A DNA stretch of 64,000 nt from Selaginella moellendorffii (GCF_000143415.4 NW_003314263.1:3031255-3095254); one strand, 5' to 3'; shown: positions 1 through 14,796, counted from the first letter of the stretch. The notes: generated by a model not told the origin, from the letters alone. Program-made: numbers and translations.

Positions 1-63
1 CTTAAGGATATCCGAAGGGATGTTCATTGTTGCCCTAAAGTGGCATCGTCGTGTTGGATCGTG

Positions 64-794
64 ATGAAAGCTTTGGAGCGCTTGCGGAGTATCGCGTTGG
101 GTCCTCGATCAGCTCCAGCACCCAAGAGTGAGTACGCGCTACTTCTCTGATCGATCTCGCTCCTATTTGCGCGATTTTTCTCGAAGATTTCTCGTAATCT
201 GGAGCGAGCGAGAGAGGAGAGAGATAGGGAGAGATAGAGGGCCCTTGCATTGATTTAGTACTTGTGCTTTGCTCCAGGCAAGTGGGCTGAGCCACGGCGA
301 GAGGAAGTGGTGGTGCCAAGGCAATCGCTTCTCCTCAAATTGCGAGGCTTTGTGGGCGTCTTCCTCGTGATCAATGTCTGCATTGGTGGTACGTAAAAAT
401 CTCCCTGGTTCTTCTTCATTCTTGTTGACTCTTCTCGTGAATCGAGAGGCAGCAAAGATGAAGAACAAAAAAAGAGTTTGATGACTTACACTTGGTTTTT
501 TTTTTGTTCTTCGTTGGCCCAGGCTATTTAATTGCGAAGACTACACCAAAATCGAGCAAGAAGCAGCGTGCGCAGAAAAAGGACGCCGCAGAGTCGCCGC
601 CGGCGGCCCAAGCTCCTCCCGCGCGAGTTCCTCACAGGAAAGTCACGGCCAACGAGCAGCGCCAGCTTTTCCAGTGGATGCTCGACGAGAAGAGGAAGAT
701 CAAGCCCGCGAATTCCATCGAAAAGGCCCGGATCGACGACGATAAAAAGGTCTTGAAGCAGTTTCTTCGATCTACGAATCTACCGCAGATATAG
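64..794 (+). CDS. Small single-pass membrane protein, plant-conserved type, function unknown
   Basis: I join three exons, 64-127, 278-388 and 523-794, all with GT-AG borders and matching phases, giving a 148-residue protein. The start at 64 opens a basic N-terminus (MKALERLRSIALGPR). Exon 2 ends and exon 3 begins inside one hydrophobic segment (FVGVFLVINVCIGGYLI, about residues 46-62), the only membrane span. After it comes a Lys/Ala/Pro-rich linker and a charged C-terminal helix (NEQRQLFQWMLDEKRKIKP). The topology suggests a small anchored protein of an organelle or ER membrane with a soluble C-terminal tail. I recognise the general shape as one found across land plants, but I cannot name a function. 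The gene model rests on splice consistency and is fairly secure; the role is open. Confidence 0.7.
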
Positions 795-981
795 AACATT
801 TTTATTTGTTCTTCTGGAGACAGTTTTGGTAGTCGCGATTTATGCGTTTTTCATTCGGCGAACGTTTTTAGTGTAGTCGATATTTGATTGAATCATTCGA
901 TCCAATGTTTGTGGAACTGGTTCTTAAATTTAAAATTTAAATTTAAATTTATAACAGCTTTAAGTCAAAAGCAACAAAATT

Positions 982-1029
982 CGTTATTATTATTATTATT
1001 ATTATTATTATTGATGATGATGATAATAA
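982..1029. repeat. (ATT)n and (GAT)n microsatellite
   Basis: About ten ATT units run directly into four GAT units and then degenerate. It lies in the spacer between the small membrane protein gene and the AHL gene, which point toward each other. No coding sense. Confidence 0.9.
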
Positions 1030-1401
1030 TATTAGGAGAGAAAAGAATGTCAAATTGATGTTATACAGTCCCAAGGAAAACCAAGAAGAAGAAGAAAGAG
1101 AAATAATTTTACTTTGGTGAGATCCCATACCTGTGGGCTCACTCTTATATGCTAAGTTAGAAGAAAGAGAACAAGTAGAAGATCTTGGAAAGTTTTTTGT
1201 TGTCTTCTCTCTCTGTGATCTCTCTCACCTTGATAGGTCTCAAAGATGAGATTTTGCCCCTCCAAGAACTTGGGAAAGGAAAGAACTCACTCCTCCAGCA
1301 GCAGCAAAAAAAACCCTGGAAATTCCCTCCCGAAGGAACTTGGACAACAAACAAAGCAGGAAAAAAAGGAGAAAAAGAAGGAAAAAAAAAAGAGAGATTC
1401 A

Positions 1402-2350
1402 TCAAAATGGTGGCCTATTCCCAGCTGCTGCCCAGGCCAAGACTTCAGGTGGCAACTGCCCCAGTGAATTCTGTGCCAGGTTTAACAAGGCCATCTCCTG
1501 CTGGCTCGCCCCACCTGAGCCTCCCCCAGGCCCACCGGGCGACACATTCACCAGGTGATGGTTCCCTTGGACGCCCGGATTCTCGCCACCTGTCTCGAGG
1601 CTCTCATCCAATGGCAGCCGATCGTACGTCGCCCCTACAAATGACGCGGCGATAACTAGTACCGGGCTAGCCGCCATGAGCACCCCGACCACGCTGCCCC
1701 CTAAGACCTGCCCCTGTTGCGCCCCGGCCAGTGCCACCGTCAGCCCCGCGACCGCGACCGGGGCTGGCGGCGGTAAAAAGGCACCGGATATGCTAAGAAT
1801 CTCGAATCTACCGTGAAAGGTGACAGTGGATCCCGGCGCCGCCAGCTGCCGCAGCGTCACGTTGGCCACGGTACCGCTACCGCCCAGTACGCAAAGTCCG
1901 CGAGCCCGGCGTCGCGCGAATGCCGCCAGCGTCTCGCCCACGTCACAGCCGCCGGCGATCTCCAGGACGTGGGGGCGCATCGCGTTGCCCGAGTCGCGCG
2001 TAATGATGATGGGCGGCTTGGGCTTGTTCTTGGAGCCCGGCGGTCGTCCGCGCGGTTTGCGTACTACCACCTCGCCGCCACCAACGCCGCCTGCGCCGCC
2101 GCCGCCGCCGCCGCCACCGCCGCTGTGGCTGTGATCTTTGAGCAGCAGCGAGGAGGACGAAGAGCCGGCCTGGAGGAGCGCGGCGTTGTTGTTGTTGTTG
2201 TTAATTCCTTTGGAGTTGCTGTTGTTGTTGTTGATCCGTCCTCCGCCCACGACTCCGCCACCGCCTTTGCTGCCCCCGCTGCTGTTGTTCGAGTGATTCT
2301 CGTCGTCGTCGTTCGAGTGGCCGCCGCCGCCGAGGTGATGGTGTTGGTGA

Positions 2351-2383
<33 letters not shown>

Positions 2384-2445
2384 TGTTGCTGCTGCTGGTG
2401 GAGGAGCTGGAGCTGGTGCTGGAAAGATCCTGGAATTCCAGCCAT
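1402..2445 (-). CDS. AT-hook motif nuclear-localised (AHL) protein, type I
   Basis: This single-exon gene encodes 347 residues. AHL proteins bind AT-rich DNA in the nucleus through an AT-hook, form trimers through a PPC/DUF296 domain, and act as chromatin or transcription regulators of growth. Visible parts in order: a Gln tract (about 17-31), His/Asn/Gly-rich low complexity (32-126), the AT-hook [17 protein letters not shown] (about 129-145), then the PPC domain starting [14 protein letters not shown] with the core GRFEIL, and a C-terminus rich in Gly ending [19 protein letters not shown] plus GRFEIL fits the intronless type I clade. The homopolymer tracts are longer than in most angiosperm members and come from CTG, GTT and GCC repeats in the DNA. 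Purine/pyrimidine-rich sequence at 2690-2740 may be its leader. The family call is very secure; the exact orthologue is not. Confidence 0.93.
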
Positions 2446-5400
2446 GGAAACTTTCTGCTTCGCGGAAGATCACCTCAACGCTTGAGCTGCTGTGCGATGC
2501 TTACTTGATCCAAGAAGCTTATGCTTTGTGAGTCTTCTTCTCAAGCTCCATAGCCGCGCATTTGGATCCTAAGATCGCTCCACCACACTGTGGCAAGGAA
2601 GGAAACCCACTAGACTGTACAGAAGATGCGGCCCTCGGTAGCACTGGAGGCTCGGTGACGTTCTTGTGCTTGGATCCAATCCAGTTCTTGAGAGAGCTCT
2701 ATCTAGAGAGGAGAAAGAGAGGACGTAGAGGGGAGAGAGAAGTGTGATGTCCAGTCGGGACAAAAACCAAACCTTGGAAAGATTCTTCCTCCTGTCACTG
2801 GCCTTCATTCAAGAAGAGAGCCCACCGCTCGATCTTTTGGGGATAAGCTCGAGGACGCGACGACCATTGCGTTGTGAATCAAAAACCCTCCTTTTTCTCG
2901 CTTTTGTGCTGGTTTCTCTCTCCTTGCGAGCAAGATCAAATGATGGTCTCCTGGATTTGATGGTACACTTGGCGCGCCGGGATGGGGAAGATCAAACTTT
3001 TGGTATTGTTCGAGCTTCCACTGGAAAGCTAGCAAAGGATGTATGGATTGGATCAAAGAAGAAGAAGAGAAATCTAGCAATGCCGGAGAGGGGGAGTTTA
3101 GTAAAACGAAGCGAGCGGAGCGAGACAAGAAAAAACGATCCGGTGTGATTAAAAAGAAGAGCGCGTGTGTGTTCGTGGGGGCGATTCAGCAGCTATGATC
3201 ATTTGACAAGTCGACCCTCTGATTGGATGATTGAATGGAGGGGGAATTGACTGCTTCGTCGTCACGGCGAGACAACCCAAGCACTCAAAGCTGCTACTGC
3301 CGCTGCTCTCCTGAGCTCCTGTTACTGCTCAGGAGCTGAATTATCAGAAGGAAATCCTTGTACAAAAGTCTTGTTAAAGTACCTTGTGGCCAGGTAGAGA
3401 AAGAAAGAAAGCAAAAAAAAGGAAAAATGAGGAAAAAAAAGAGAGATAAACGTTTAAGTGCACACCCAAAACAGGCTTCTGCTGCTGCTGCTGCTGCTGC
3501 TCCTGCTGCTCCTGCAACTTAGCCAAAATCAGCCTCCTCTTTCTCTTCGATTTGTGGAGAATACAATGAGCAAAGATGAGAGCAAACAGGCTTTCGTTTG
3601 TGAGAGAGAGAAGAAAAAAATAAGAGTAAACAAAGTGGTGTGCACAGCAGATGAGGAGGGAAGTGAGGTGGTGGGCTCTTGAAATATATATAATATTTTT
3701 CTAAACAGGAAAAATGGTTTTCCTTGAAACTTTTTTTCTCTTTTTCCTTTTTCTTTTCTCCTCTAATGGAAACATGGTTTCAATGGTGATGGTGAGAGGC
3801 TTGTGGGGATTTGTGAAATTTTGGTGACCCAGAATTGTGGTGGGTGGAGCAGAGGCTTTGGGATGAATGAGAGTTGTGTGTGTGTTTGGAATGGATGGGA
3901 TTTGGGATGAAGAGATGGTTAGCTGACCAGTCTGACCCAAGAATGTGGGGGTTTTGACCGGTCCTTGACCATCTTTGACCGGCCACTTTTTGCTGGATTT
4001 GAAAGGACTGGTGGCAGCAACCAACGAACAAACCTTCTCAAATCCAACACATTGAATGTACGAAGCGATGGAAAGAATTGGTGGCTTGTAAGCTTTCAGA
4101 GAGATACTGTGGCCCATGGCACAGCCAGTGGGATGGATACTATCAAATTGCTAAAGCATTATTATTTTGAATAATTTTGAACTTTTTTATATGAATAGTT
4201 GTTTTCCAAATTATCAGAGAAGCGACAATAATGGTTGGCAGATCCCAAGGCCTCCACTGCGACCACGTCGCCCTCGCGATCCGACGGCTATCATTGCTCG
4301 TATATGACGACAAGTTGGCGTAGTCGTACCTTGGGGTAAAAGGTGAAAGTAAATGTACAAAGTTAGATTGGCCGGGGTTAGAATCTGGTCGGCCGCAGCC
4401 CGACAAGCGTGCGTTAAATCGACGATTTCGAGAGGTCGCCTTGGTATTTTACTGACGGCCTCGAAGTTAGTGCGCGTAGAATACAGGTATATTCTTGTTT
4501 CTAAAATACAAACAGCCGACCGTACTTTTCTGGTGATCCAAGTTCTCAGATGTTTCTGCGAGCCAGGATCAAGCCATAGATTTATTAAACGTTGCTCTAC
4601 ATCCAATTTTTTGTGGTGAGAAGAGACAAAAATCGTGGAAGTTGTTTGATTGATTGAAAGCGTAGCATCAAACCCAAGAAAATGGAGTGAAGTGGAGCAA
4701 GAATACGAAGATAACTTAGATCTAAAAATCTAGTCTAGACTTTTGGCAAAGAAATATTCAAAGTGGTTTCTTTAACCCACTCTTATAAGGTCAAAAAAAT
4801 TCTAGCAATGAGTAATAATCCAGGATAAAACATTAGAAGGTGGAGAAAGACAATGTTTCCTAGTATGAAGTTCCAATGATAACTTGCTTGAATCAGCTTC
4901 AAACATTTCACAAGGTTCTCTATACTCTCGAAAAAGAACAATTTAGAAGAAAAAAAACTAGTCAACTTGTAATGTATCTCTAGATTGCGTTTGCTCGCAA
5001 CTCAAAACTGGAACTTACGAAGGAATATGGGGCCATGGGGCATTAACAAAGCCGAGCACATACAAAACTATAATCCATCCCAGCTAGAATCTATCGCTCA
5101 TTTTGGCTTGGCCCAAGAACAAAAGTCCTGGACAAAGAACTCGTTCAAAACCTGAAAAAAAATTTGGATTCTTCTTTTCTTCCTTAGAAAAACATAAACC
5201 AAGCTCCTTTATAGAGCTTGCAAGTATGCATTCCGCTTGGCCCGAAAGTACTTGGTTTCGTGTCACAAATCACTAATGCAAAGATGCCGAGCATCCGACC
5301 CAAGTGTTAGCATTGAGCTGTCGATCATTCTGTCGAGAACATGTGGGGCATAGCGTGATGGATTAGCTCAACTTGGTTCTCACTTTAAACATTGATTATA

Positions 5401-6329
5401 CTATCTTATAATAATTAATATTGAATTTTAAAGTGATTTAACAATATAATACCACGTAATAACAGTGAATGCGATCCTTTGGACACCAGGCAAGAATTAT
5501 TAATCGTGGCTCTCCTAAAGAGCGAAGGGGAGCGATCGCTTTCGAGTGATGCATAGACCCTGCGTGGTGTTTCTGGAGATGGTGGTGTTGATCTTGGGAC
5601 GATTCGAGTGGCACCGACTCGTATAGTGGCATGATGTACGAAGCAAACACTAAATTAATGCGATGCTCGGTGCTTATTTTCTTGTCCAGGCTAGAAAACA
5701 CCACCATTTTACTTAGAATAGCGTTTTCTAATGGAACCGGCCACAAAGTCAATCACATGTTTTCTGGAATCAATTGTTAACAACGCGGCCGAGCAAATCC
5801 ATCCAGGTCAGTATGGAGTCGGGGATTAAAAAATGGCGACAAACAACGGAGAGAGAAAGAACATGGGATTAAAAAATGGTGCATTATTATTACTAATATT
5901 ATTATCTAAACTATTTAAAGCTATATTATCATCATTAAGAAATGGCAAGCGCACGGCATGGACAATGGAGCAACGATGTTGATTCCATATTGTAACACTG
6001 GCATTGAGGCATTTGCTCTACACTTAATAATTGTTCCACATGGTTGGTCTCAAGCCCCACATGGTTCTCAAATTCCAAACCATGTACCTCCATTTATTTT
6101 ATTGCAGATAGATCATAGGCCATAAAAATATGTATATTTGTAACATCAGGGCCTATCATACATTGTATCGTGGTGTGAGCCCCCTTGAATCAAGGAGACG
6201 GTGTGTTACAACCAAAGGCGCGACGGTCAGGCTTCCTTATGCCACGTAGGACGCATCCGACGGCTGCGATGCGTTGCGACTTGGCGGTTTGAAAGAATGA
6301 CACGTGTCGAATATGGCCACGTGGAGGAT
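2446..6329. other. Spacer with no recognisable gene
   Basis: This 3.9-kb stretch holds GA-rich sequence next to the AHL start (likely leader/promoter), a CTG microsatellite at about 3478-3500, and a more GC-rich patch at about 4210-4620 whose open frames (up to 130 codons) match nothing I know. ATT-rich repeats lie near 5880-5940. I found no RNA gene, no transposon ends and no convincing exon. Confidence 0.5.
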
Positions 6330-7297
6330 ATGGCCGCGAGGGTTTTCTGTTGCCCTTGTTCTTCCTCTCCATTTTGCGCCGGCAATGCAGGGCGGCGCCG
6401 GGCTTCCTCGCGGCGGATTCGAGCGCTGGGGGAGATTGGCGATGGCGGCGAGGATGGAATCCTGCGAGGAGGTATGTCGGAGGAGCTCGACAAGCTTTTC
6501 GGCGATGAGGAATCCAAGGCGCTGCTCCGGGATTTGTCCGCGGCTGCTCGGCGCCTGGATGCCGCCAAGCGCGAGATGGAGGATCTGGCCGGCAATGTGG
6601 CGAGGGAGGAGGATGATCCCGAGCTCCAAGCCCAAGAGCGTCTTGTAGGTTCTATAATCTCTCTTCCAGTGATGGATTCTTTGGATTGTGGATGTTCCAG
6701 GTGGAGCAGTGCGAAGAAGACGTGATCTCCGCCCAGGCCGAGCTGAAAGCCGCGGAGATTGCTCTCATCGTTGCTCGCGCCGGTGGATCCAAGTGGGAAA
6801 CTTCGGACGTGGACGAGGACGTGGAGAGGATGGAATCGGGACGAGCAGCTCTCGTCTCGGCAGTGGCTGGAACTCTTGCGAGCTTGCCGCTGGCTTTGAT
6901 CGGTCGAGAGGTGACAGGATTGGTTATCAGCGAAGCTCTGGTTCTCGTCACTTGTGCGGTGTTTGGAGTCACGTATCGCTACATCGTTCGAAGAGACCTT
7001 GGAAACATCCAGCTCAAGAGCGGAGCCGCGGCAGGATTTGCTCTCGTTCGAGGTAAAAGTTTGGTCTTTTTCTTCTTCTTTCAAGTGTTCGATCTAAAAC
7101 GATGGCTTGTTAGTGTAGTTCTTGGACAACTCGAGAGTACGCAAGTTTTACCCGGTTCTTGGACGGCTTTGGAGTACCAAGCCGTAGCTCTTTTCGTCGG
7201 GCAAAGCGTGGTGATGTTCTTGGCTGCTGCCCTGGCTTTGGATCTGTGCATGAAGTTGGAAGTCATCCAACCTTTTCCATCGCGAAAAAGCGTCTAA
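6330..7297 (+). CDS. Predicted plastid-targeted multi-pass membrane protein, unknown function
   Basis: Three exons (6330-6644, 6701-7052, 7119-7297) with GT-AG borders join in frame to 281 residues. I chose the ATG at 6330 because it opens a Ser/Ala/Arg/Cys-rich, acid-poor stretch like a chloroplast transit peptide; an upstream in-frame ATG at 6297 lies in less likely leader sequence. Residues about 50-140 form an acidic/basic coiled-coil-like region (MSEELDKLFGDEESKALLRD). The C-terminal half has hydrophobic segments (SAVAGTLASLPLALIG; LVISEALVLVTCAVFGVTY; a Gly/Ala segment at the exon 2-3 junction; ALFVGQSVVMFLAAALALDL). The layout, a coiled coil plus three or four spans, suggests an inner-envelope or thylakoid protein. 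Its 3' end faces the DHFR-TS gene only about 105 bp away. I do not know a family name. Confidence 0.72.
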
Positions 7298-7401
7298 GTG
7301 TTTCGCAATTCCTGTAAAATGAATAGTAACTCTATCAAAGAACTTGATTGGTTTTTAGAATACTTACACGCTTTAGACTTGAGAAAGCTTTCGGCGTTTG
7401 T

Positions 7402-9483
<2,082 letters not shown>

Positions 9484-11924
9484 TTCCCGCCAAATAATAT
9501 AGTCAAAATTATGCTTTATAATTTTTTTTTAAACACCTCCATGATTATTTTATGGATTAATCTTGTATGACATTCTTTTTTTACTGCCATGTGGGCAAGA
9601 AGTTGGTATTGAGGGATTGATAAAGAATTTAAACGTTGATCTCTTAGTGAGAAAAGAATATTTGACAGGACTAGTTAGCAGATTATAAACATTTTCCAGA
9701 TAACGTTACCTTTTCCAGATTAATCTGGAAAATACAAGAGGGAACTAAAGCAATTTTTACTAAGATATAGTTATCGTCACATAACATTTTATGAAGAAAG
9801 AACTTTAGGGATAAGGGAAATCTAAGCTTTCAAAGTACAAGGAGGGTTCTAATGAAGTAGATCATTATAATCACTATATCATAGAAAAACTAGCTTGATG
9901 ATGCAACATGATAATATAAAATTTACCTTTACATAATTCATTAGTGATTGAGTGATTAGAAATGCTTGTGTCATTCTCTCATCAGTGTTGACTTATTAAG
10001 ACACCTTATATGACAGTTTGCTAATGATAACATTTTGGTGGGATGGTGCTAAATAGTACACTTCCAGAAGTGGGATAAAAGAATATACAATAGGATGAGG
10101 GGCAGATATGCATGCATAAGCAAATATAGAGGGGGAAGTTGTTATTATTGATCCAAATGTTTGGTGATTGAACATTTTGCAATACCTAATCAAAGTTTAT
10201 ATCTAGAGAAGTCTATTTTTTCTCAATGAGATATTTATTCAAAAAGTTTTGTAATATTTAATCATAAACTAATTTTAAGTAAAAATTGATGGAAAACTTG
10301 TTCTTTATAATAGTTTTGATATTACACTCTAGTCTACTAATACATTTTGTTTACCAGAACCAAATTGTGTTGCTCCTTATCTTCGTATTCATAATAATTG
10401 TAATGCTAGAAATGATAATATATGTTTGGGAATCTAAACCTCATTACTAATAATTTAGAGTTTATAATAATTTCTTAAATAAATATGAATATATATATAT
10501 ATATAGCATCAAAATTAAATAAAAACTCCTGAGAACCTAATTATTTTTCCTACTAAAAGTTTATTCTTATATATTTTAAAACTATAAAAAGCTGTGATAC
10601 CTTTATGGAAGGGTAATTTCCCTCACATATAGTGTGATTAAGTTTTTCTTCTTCTTTTTATTGGAATTTCAAAATGTGATAAGAGATATCCAAGTTTCAT
10701 AATAAATATAAACCTCTCAACTTTTTAAAGGAAGTAATCCTCTTAAATAATTATATAAAGGCCTTTGAGTAAACACTAATTTATATTTGATTGATTTCTC
10801 ATTAGCAATAAAGCTAAGTTGATAGAATGGAAATGTATGGATTGGCTGAAAATGGTGTTATGGTGGTGGTGGTGGTAAAATCTCAAAGTTTAAATAGTTC
10901 TTTTCAGCTTCATGTTGAAAATGGATACAAATGCTTATATGAGGTGGCAAAAATTGATTAGATGGTGATGAGTAAGATGGAAAGGATCTTGAGTTTATTA
11001 AAGTGACTATAGAAGTATGTGACTCTTGGTGGCACTAGAGGATTGCTAGTGGTATTGCTCAAAAAACAAGGAGATATAGTAATTATAGCATGTGAGATTA
11101 TCCAGATTTAAGACTATTTTCATTAAAGTAATCATAATAAAATGTGACTAAATTAATGCTATCTAATTAATATTACTAGGAAGTGCTTATAAAAGTTGCA
11201 TAATTAATCTAAATGAATAACAACTGTAAGATTGTAGAATATCCCAAACTATTCAAGTATATTTTAAGTATATTTATTACCACTCCAGTCCCCTATAAGT
11301 TTCTTAAGAAAAGTAATAATTTGATACTCATTATTGCAAAAATTCTTGATTTTATTATTTATTTATATATTTTTTATGACATACATATGTTCATATGTGT
11401 ATGCAATTTATAATCTACTGTGCTTGTGCTCTTTATTTTTTAATTTATTTCGTTTTTTATAAATTTTATAGTCCGAGTAACGTTATAGTAGAAATAATTT
11501 GTATCTAAATATTATTAAACTTAGAATCAAATTCCTAGATAAATATCCAAATAAATTATTTACTGTTTTGTTTTTAACCGTCATGTTTTTAATTACCCTT
11601 AAGTAAATACTTAAATTCGGTCCCCCAACATTGCAAAAAATCTAGTCGGAAAAGGAAGGAGTTCCTCCCGCCAACAGCTTTTGACTTTGGGTGTTCGAGA
11701 TGAACCTTTGGAAGCGTGAGCAGAAATGGTGGGGTTGACAAAAATCATGCATTTACGCGCTAGGTGTTATTATCTTTTCAAAAGTTGACTGCTTCTGGAA
11801 GCTTAGACTTCCTGCATTCGAAGATGTTGCTGATCATGCATAAAAAGAGATTTGTTATTGTGGGCTGTTGTGATCTCCCAAGCTTTTTGCACCCGTGTTG
11901 TCTTATCATTTGGGTGCTAGAAAG
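9484..11924. other. AT-rich spacer
   Basis: About 2.4 kb of strongly AT-rich DNA with an (AT)n run at about 10489-10505 and a GGT run at about 10859-10877. Open frames are short and of random composition. I see no gene, RNA or transposon ends. The part just before 11925 is the promoter side of the Ole e 1-like gene, and the part next to 9483 is the promoter side of DHFR-TS. Confidence 0.6.
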
Positions 11925-12484
11925 ATGAGCCCTGTGGCTCTCCTTTTGGTGGCATGGACACATTTCCTGGCAGCAGCAGCAGCTAGGCCAATCCTTGATC
12001 GTTTTGAAGTTTCAGTGTCTTGTGATGTCTGCAGTGAAGGAAATTTCGGTGAAAACAGCATCGTTTTGCCTGGTAAAAGCAACAGAAACTTGGCTCATAC
12101 TTTCAAGAGCTGAACTTTGCTGTCTCAAAATTTGCAGATGTTCCTGTTTTTCTGGAATGCAAGGAGCAAAGGACAGGCATAAGATACCAAGAAAGAGGCA
12201 TCACTGGAGCCAATGGGAAGATTTCCATGCAAATCCCATCAGAATTTTCAAATCAATGCTCTGTCGAAGTGTCGAGACCTCCAGCATTTTGCAGCATCCC
12301 GGTGAATACTGCAGGCTCAAATCTCAGCTCTGATTTGGATTCAAGTTTAAAATCTTGGAAGATTATGTATCAACCTTCTTTTGATCATCACCAGATCCAC
12401 TGCGATAGAAAAATTGATAGATTTCGGATCTTAGCTTCTACAAATTCTTTGAGGCTTGGGCCTCCTGATCCTCCGAACCCTTGA
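11925..12484 (+). CDS. Ole e 1-like secreted cell-wall protein
   Basis: Two exons (11925-12072 and 12138-12484, phase 1) give 164 residues. A signal peptide is clear (MSPVALLLVAWTHFLAAAAA, cleavage near residue 20). The mature part has the family pattern: a cysteine pair VSVSCDVCSEGNF, then LPGDVPVFLECKE, a turn GITGANGKISMQIP, and further Cys at QCSV, AFC and IHC. These proteins are small extracellular beta-sandwich domains held by disulfides; pollen allergen Ole e 1 is the founder, and many members act in non-pollen tissues at the wall. The C-terminus ends in a Pro-rich tail (LGPPDPPNP). An upstream GTG in frame at 11895 was not used because the ATG opens the signal peptide directly. Confidence 0.82.
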
Positions 12485-12585
12485 AGAGCTAGCTAGTAGA
12501 TCATAGATATATTCATGTATAAACTCTACGTGTTTATATATAATCAATATTGTTTTCATGGTCAACTATGTCGGTGAAAATGCTG

Positions 12586-12659
12586 TGCTTTCACTGAGAG
12601 TTGAACTCAGGACCTCCCGCTTACTAAGCGGATGCTCTAACCAACTGAGCTATGAAAGC
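12586..12659 (-). tRNA. tRNA-Thr (anticodon AGU)
   Basis: Read on the minus strand, the 7-bp acceptor stem GCTTTCA/TGAAAGC closes exactly, with discriminator A. The D-arm has GCTCAGTTGGTTAGAGC (box A), the anticodon arm is TCCGC-TTAGTAA-GCGGG, giving anticodon AGT, and the T-arm holds GAGTTCAACTC (box B). There is no intron. A TTTT run about 7 bases past the 3' end fits a Pol III terminator. It sits about 100 bp upstream of the AP-4 mu start codon and on the opposite strand. Confidence 0.96.
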
Positions 12660-12756
12660 TTTAGATTAAAACATAATTAAGATAAAAATAATCTCACATG
12701 CCAGGTGGATTCGACCTCTGGACTATCTCTGTCTAGGGTTTGTGGAGCTCTCAGCG

Positions 12757-14796
12757 ATGATTTCCCAGTTCTTCGTCCTCTCGCTCCGCGGCGACAACAT
12801 CATCTTCCGCGATTGTGAGTCTGGATCTAGCTCCCTGCAGCTGGAATACTTTGGAATGCTCTCATTGATCTGATCGGGCTGCATTTAAGGCAGATCGCGG
12901 GGATGTGAGCAAAGCCAGCGCCGAGATTTTCTTCCGCAAGGTGAAATTCTGGCACAGCGAGGAAGGCGAGGATGCGCCTCCGGTGTTTGTGAGTAGATTT
13001 TGCTCGTTTGATAGGCTATGGTTATAATCGATTAATGTGGCAGAATGTCGATGGAGTGAACTACGCGCATGTCAAGGTCGCTGGTTTGCTCTTCGTCGCC
13101 ACTACTAGAGTGAATATTTCTCCAGCTCTGGCATTGGAGCTCCTTCAGCGGATCGCCCGCGTGACGAAGGACTATCTTGGCATTCTGAACGAAGAGTCAC
13201 TCCGGAAAAACTTCGTTCTTGTGTATGAGCTGCTAGACGAAATGCTGGTTAGGACAGATATCTTTCTTCCTGGCTTGCTTATGTTTTTGCCTTTGCTTTT
13301 GCAGGACTTCGGCTATCCTCAAACGACCTCGACTGAGGGACTCAAGTCTTTCGTTTTCAATGAACCAGTCGTGGTAGAGTCGGCCAAAATCCCTTCTCTT
13401 GGGCCAGCCGGATTGTTCATGGTAAGTGTTTTTGCTTCACAGTTCCAATCGTTCCAACTTTCTTCTTTGTGTTCTATTTGCAGCAAGGATCAAAGCGGCT
13501 TCCCGGAACGGCTGTGACCAAGTCCGTGGTTGCTAGCGAGCCTGGTGGCAAGAAACGGGAGGAAGTTTTTGTGGACGTCATAGAGAACATCAGTGTGACA
13601 TTCAATGCGAGCGTAAGTGTTTTGTAGTTTTCGTTTTAGCGTAGAACTGGCTTTATCAACTTCATCAGGGCTACATTCTTACGTCGGAAATTGACGGAAC
13701 CATTCAAATGAAGAGCTACCTTACTGGTAATCCGGAAATCCGGGTCGCTTTAAACGAAGACCTGCAAATTGGTCGTGGCACACACTCGAGTCTAGGTGAG
13801 TGTTTTCATCCAGGTGTTGGTCGAGGCATTACTTGCATCATATGCAGGAGCGGGTGGTATGGTGCTACTGGATGACTGTAACTTCCACGAATCAGTTCGA
13901 CTGGATGATTTTGATTTGGATCGAACTTTAACGCTGGTCGGTAACTTTTATTCTTCCTTTTTATCTAATGATACTTACAAGCTTATGATGCATCGGATAG
14001 ACACCGCCAGATGGAGAGTTTCCTGTCATGAATTATCGCATGACGCAAGAATTTAAGCCTCCTTTCAGAGTGTATCCCGCCATTGAAGAATCTGGTCCAT
14101 TCAGGGTACGAGAGTGTGTCACTTTTTCAACGTAGCTGATGAGTTTATTCTCAGGCGGAAGTTGTCATCAAAGTGCGGGCAGATTTTGCTCAGAATGTAA
14201 CAGCCAATACGGTGCTGGTACGCATACCACTTCCAAAAACAACAATGAGGTATGCTTTGTTTCCTATTTGCCATTTAACCTGTGTCGTCCATGCAAAAGA
14301 TGCGGTTTTGAGCTGGAGGCGGGAGCAGCTGGACAGTCAACCGATTATAAAGAATCAACAAAACTTGTAGAATGGGGATTGAAGAAAGTAAGTGTTTTGA
14401 CTGTTCATCTCCCAGATAAAAAATTTCGATGGATTTTTTAGATTTCTGGCGGCTCGGAGCATGTATTGCGTGCTAAACTTACCTTGTCTCAAGAACGCAA
14501 TGGTAATAACCAAGAGAACTTCTATTGCTTTGTATTTACTACTTTATTTTTGGCTACTTGCTTTACAGTAAACATAAAAAAGGAAGTTGGACCGATCAGC
14601 ATGACTTTCACTATTCCCATGTTCAACGCCTCCAAAGTACAAGTAAGAGAATCCAGCAGCTTTTTTTGCCTTTTCTAGTTTCTTATGTTTTTCCCAGGTG
14701 AAGTACTTGCAAGTTTTGAAAAAATCAAAGTCCTATAATCCTCATCGATGGGTTCGCTACGTGACCCATGCCGATTCTTATGTTATCCGGACATAG
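12757..14796 (+). CDS. AP4M: AP-4 adaptor complex medium (mu) subunit
   Basis: Thirteen exons: 12757-12814, 12894-12988, 13044-13247, 13305-13421, 13484-13612, 13669-13795, 13848-13936, 14001-14105, 14155-14249, 14300-14387, 14442-14502, 14569-14642, 14698-14796. Every junction is GT-AG and in phase; the product has 446 residues. Mu adaptins recognise YxxPhi-type sorting signals and form the core of the AP-4 coat that sorts cargo at the trans-Golgi network. The longin-like N-terminus reads MISQFFVLSLRGDNIIFRDY, followed by [20 protein letters not shown]. The mu homology domain starts around REEVFVDVIENISVTFN and contains GYILTSEIDGTIQMKSYLTG, PDGEFPVMNYRMTQEFKPPF and the final KSYNPHRWVRYVTHADSYV. 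The pattern matches plant AP-4 better than AP-1, AP-2 or AP-3. It looks intact. Confidence 0.95.

Noticed and set aside
1813-2508. Plus-strand frame of 231 codons over the AHL gene
   Set aside because: It is antisense to the AHL frame and rich in Val/Leu/Ala runs from the reversed repeats.
3701-4117. Minus-strand frame of 138 codons upstream of the AHL gene
   Set aside because: Low complexity (HH, KRKKRKK), no domain, no splice partner. Probably chance in spacer DNA.
6227-7084. Minus-strand frame of 285 codons
   Set aside because: Ser/Arg-rich and antisense to a gene whose three exons splice in phase; no start context or domain.
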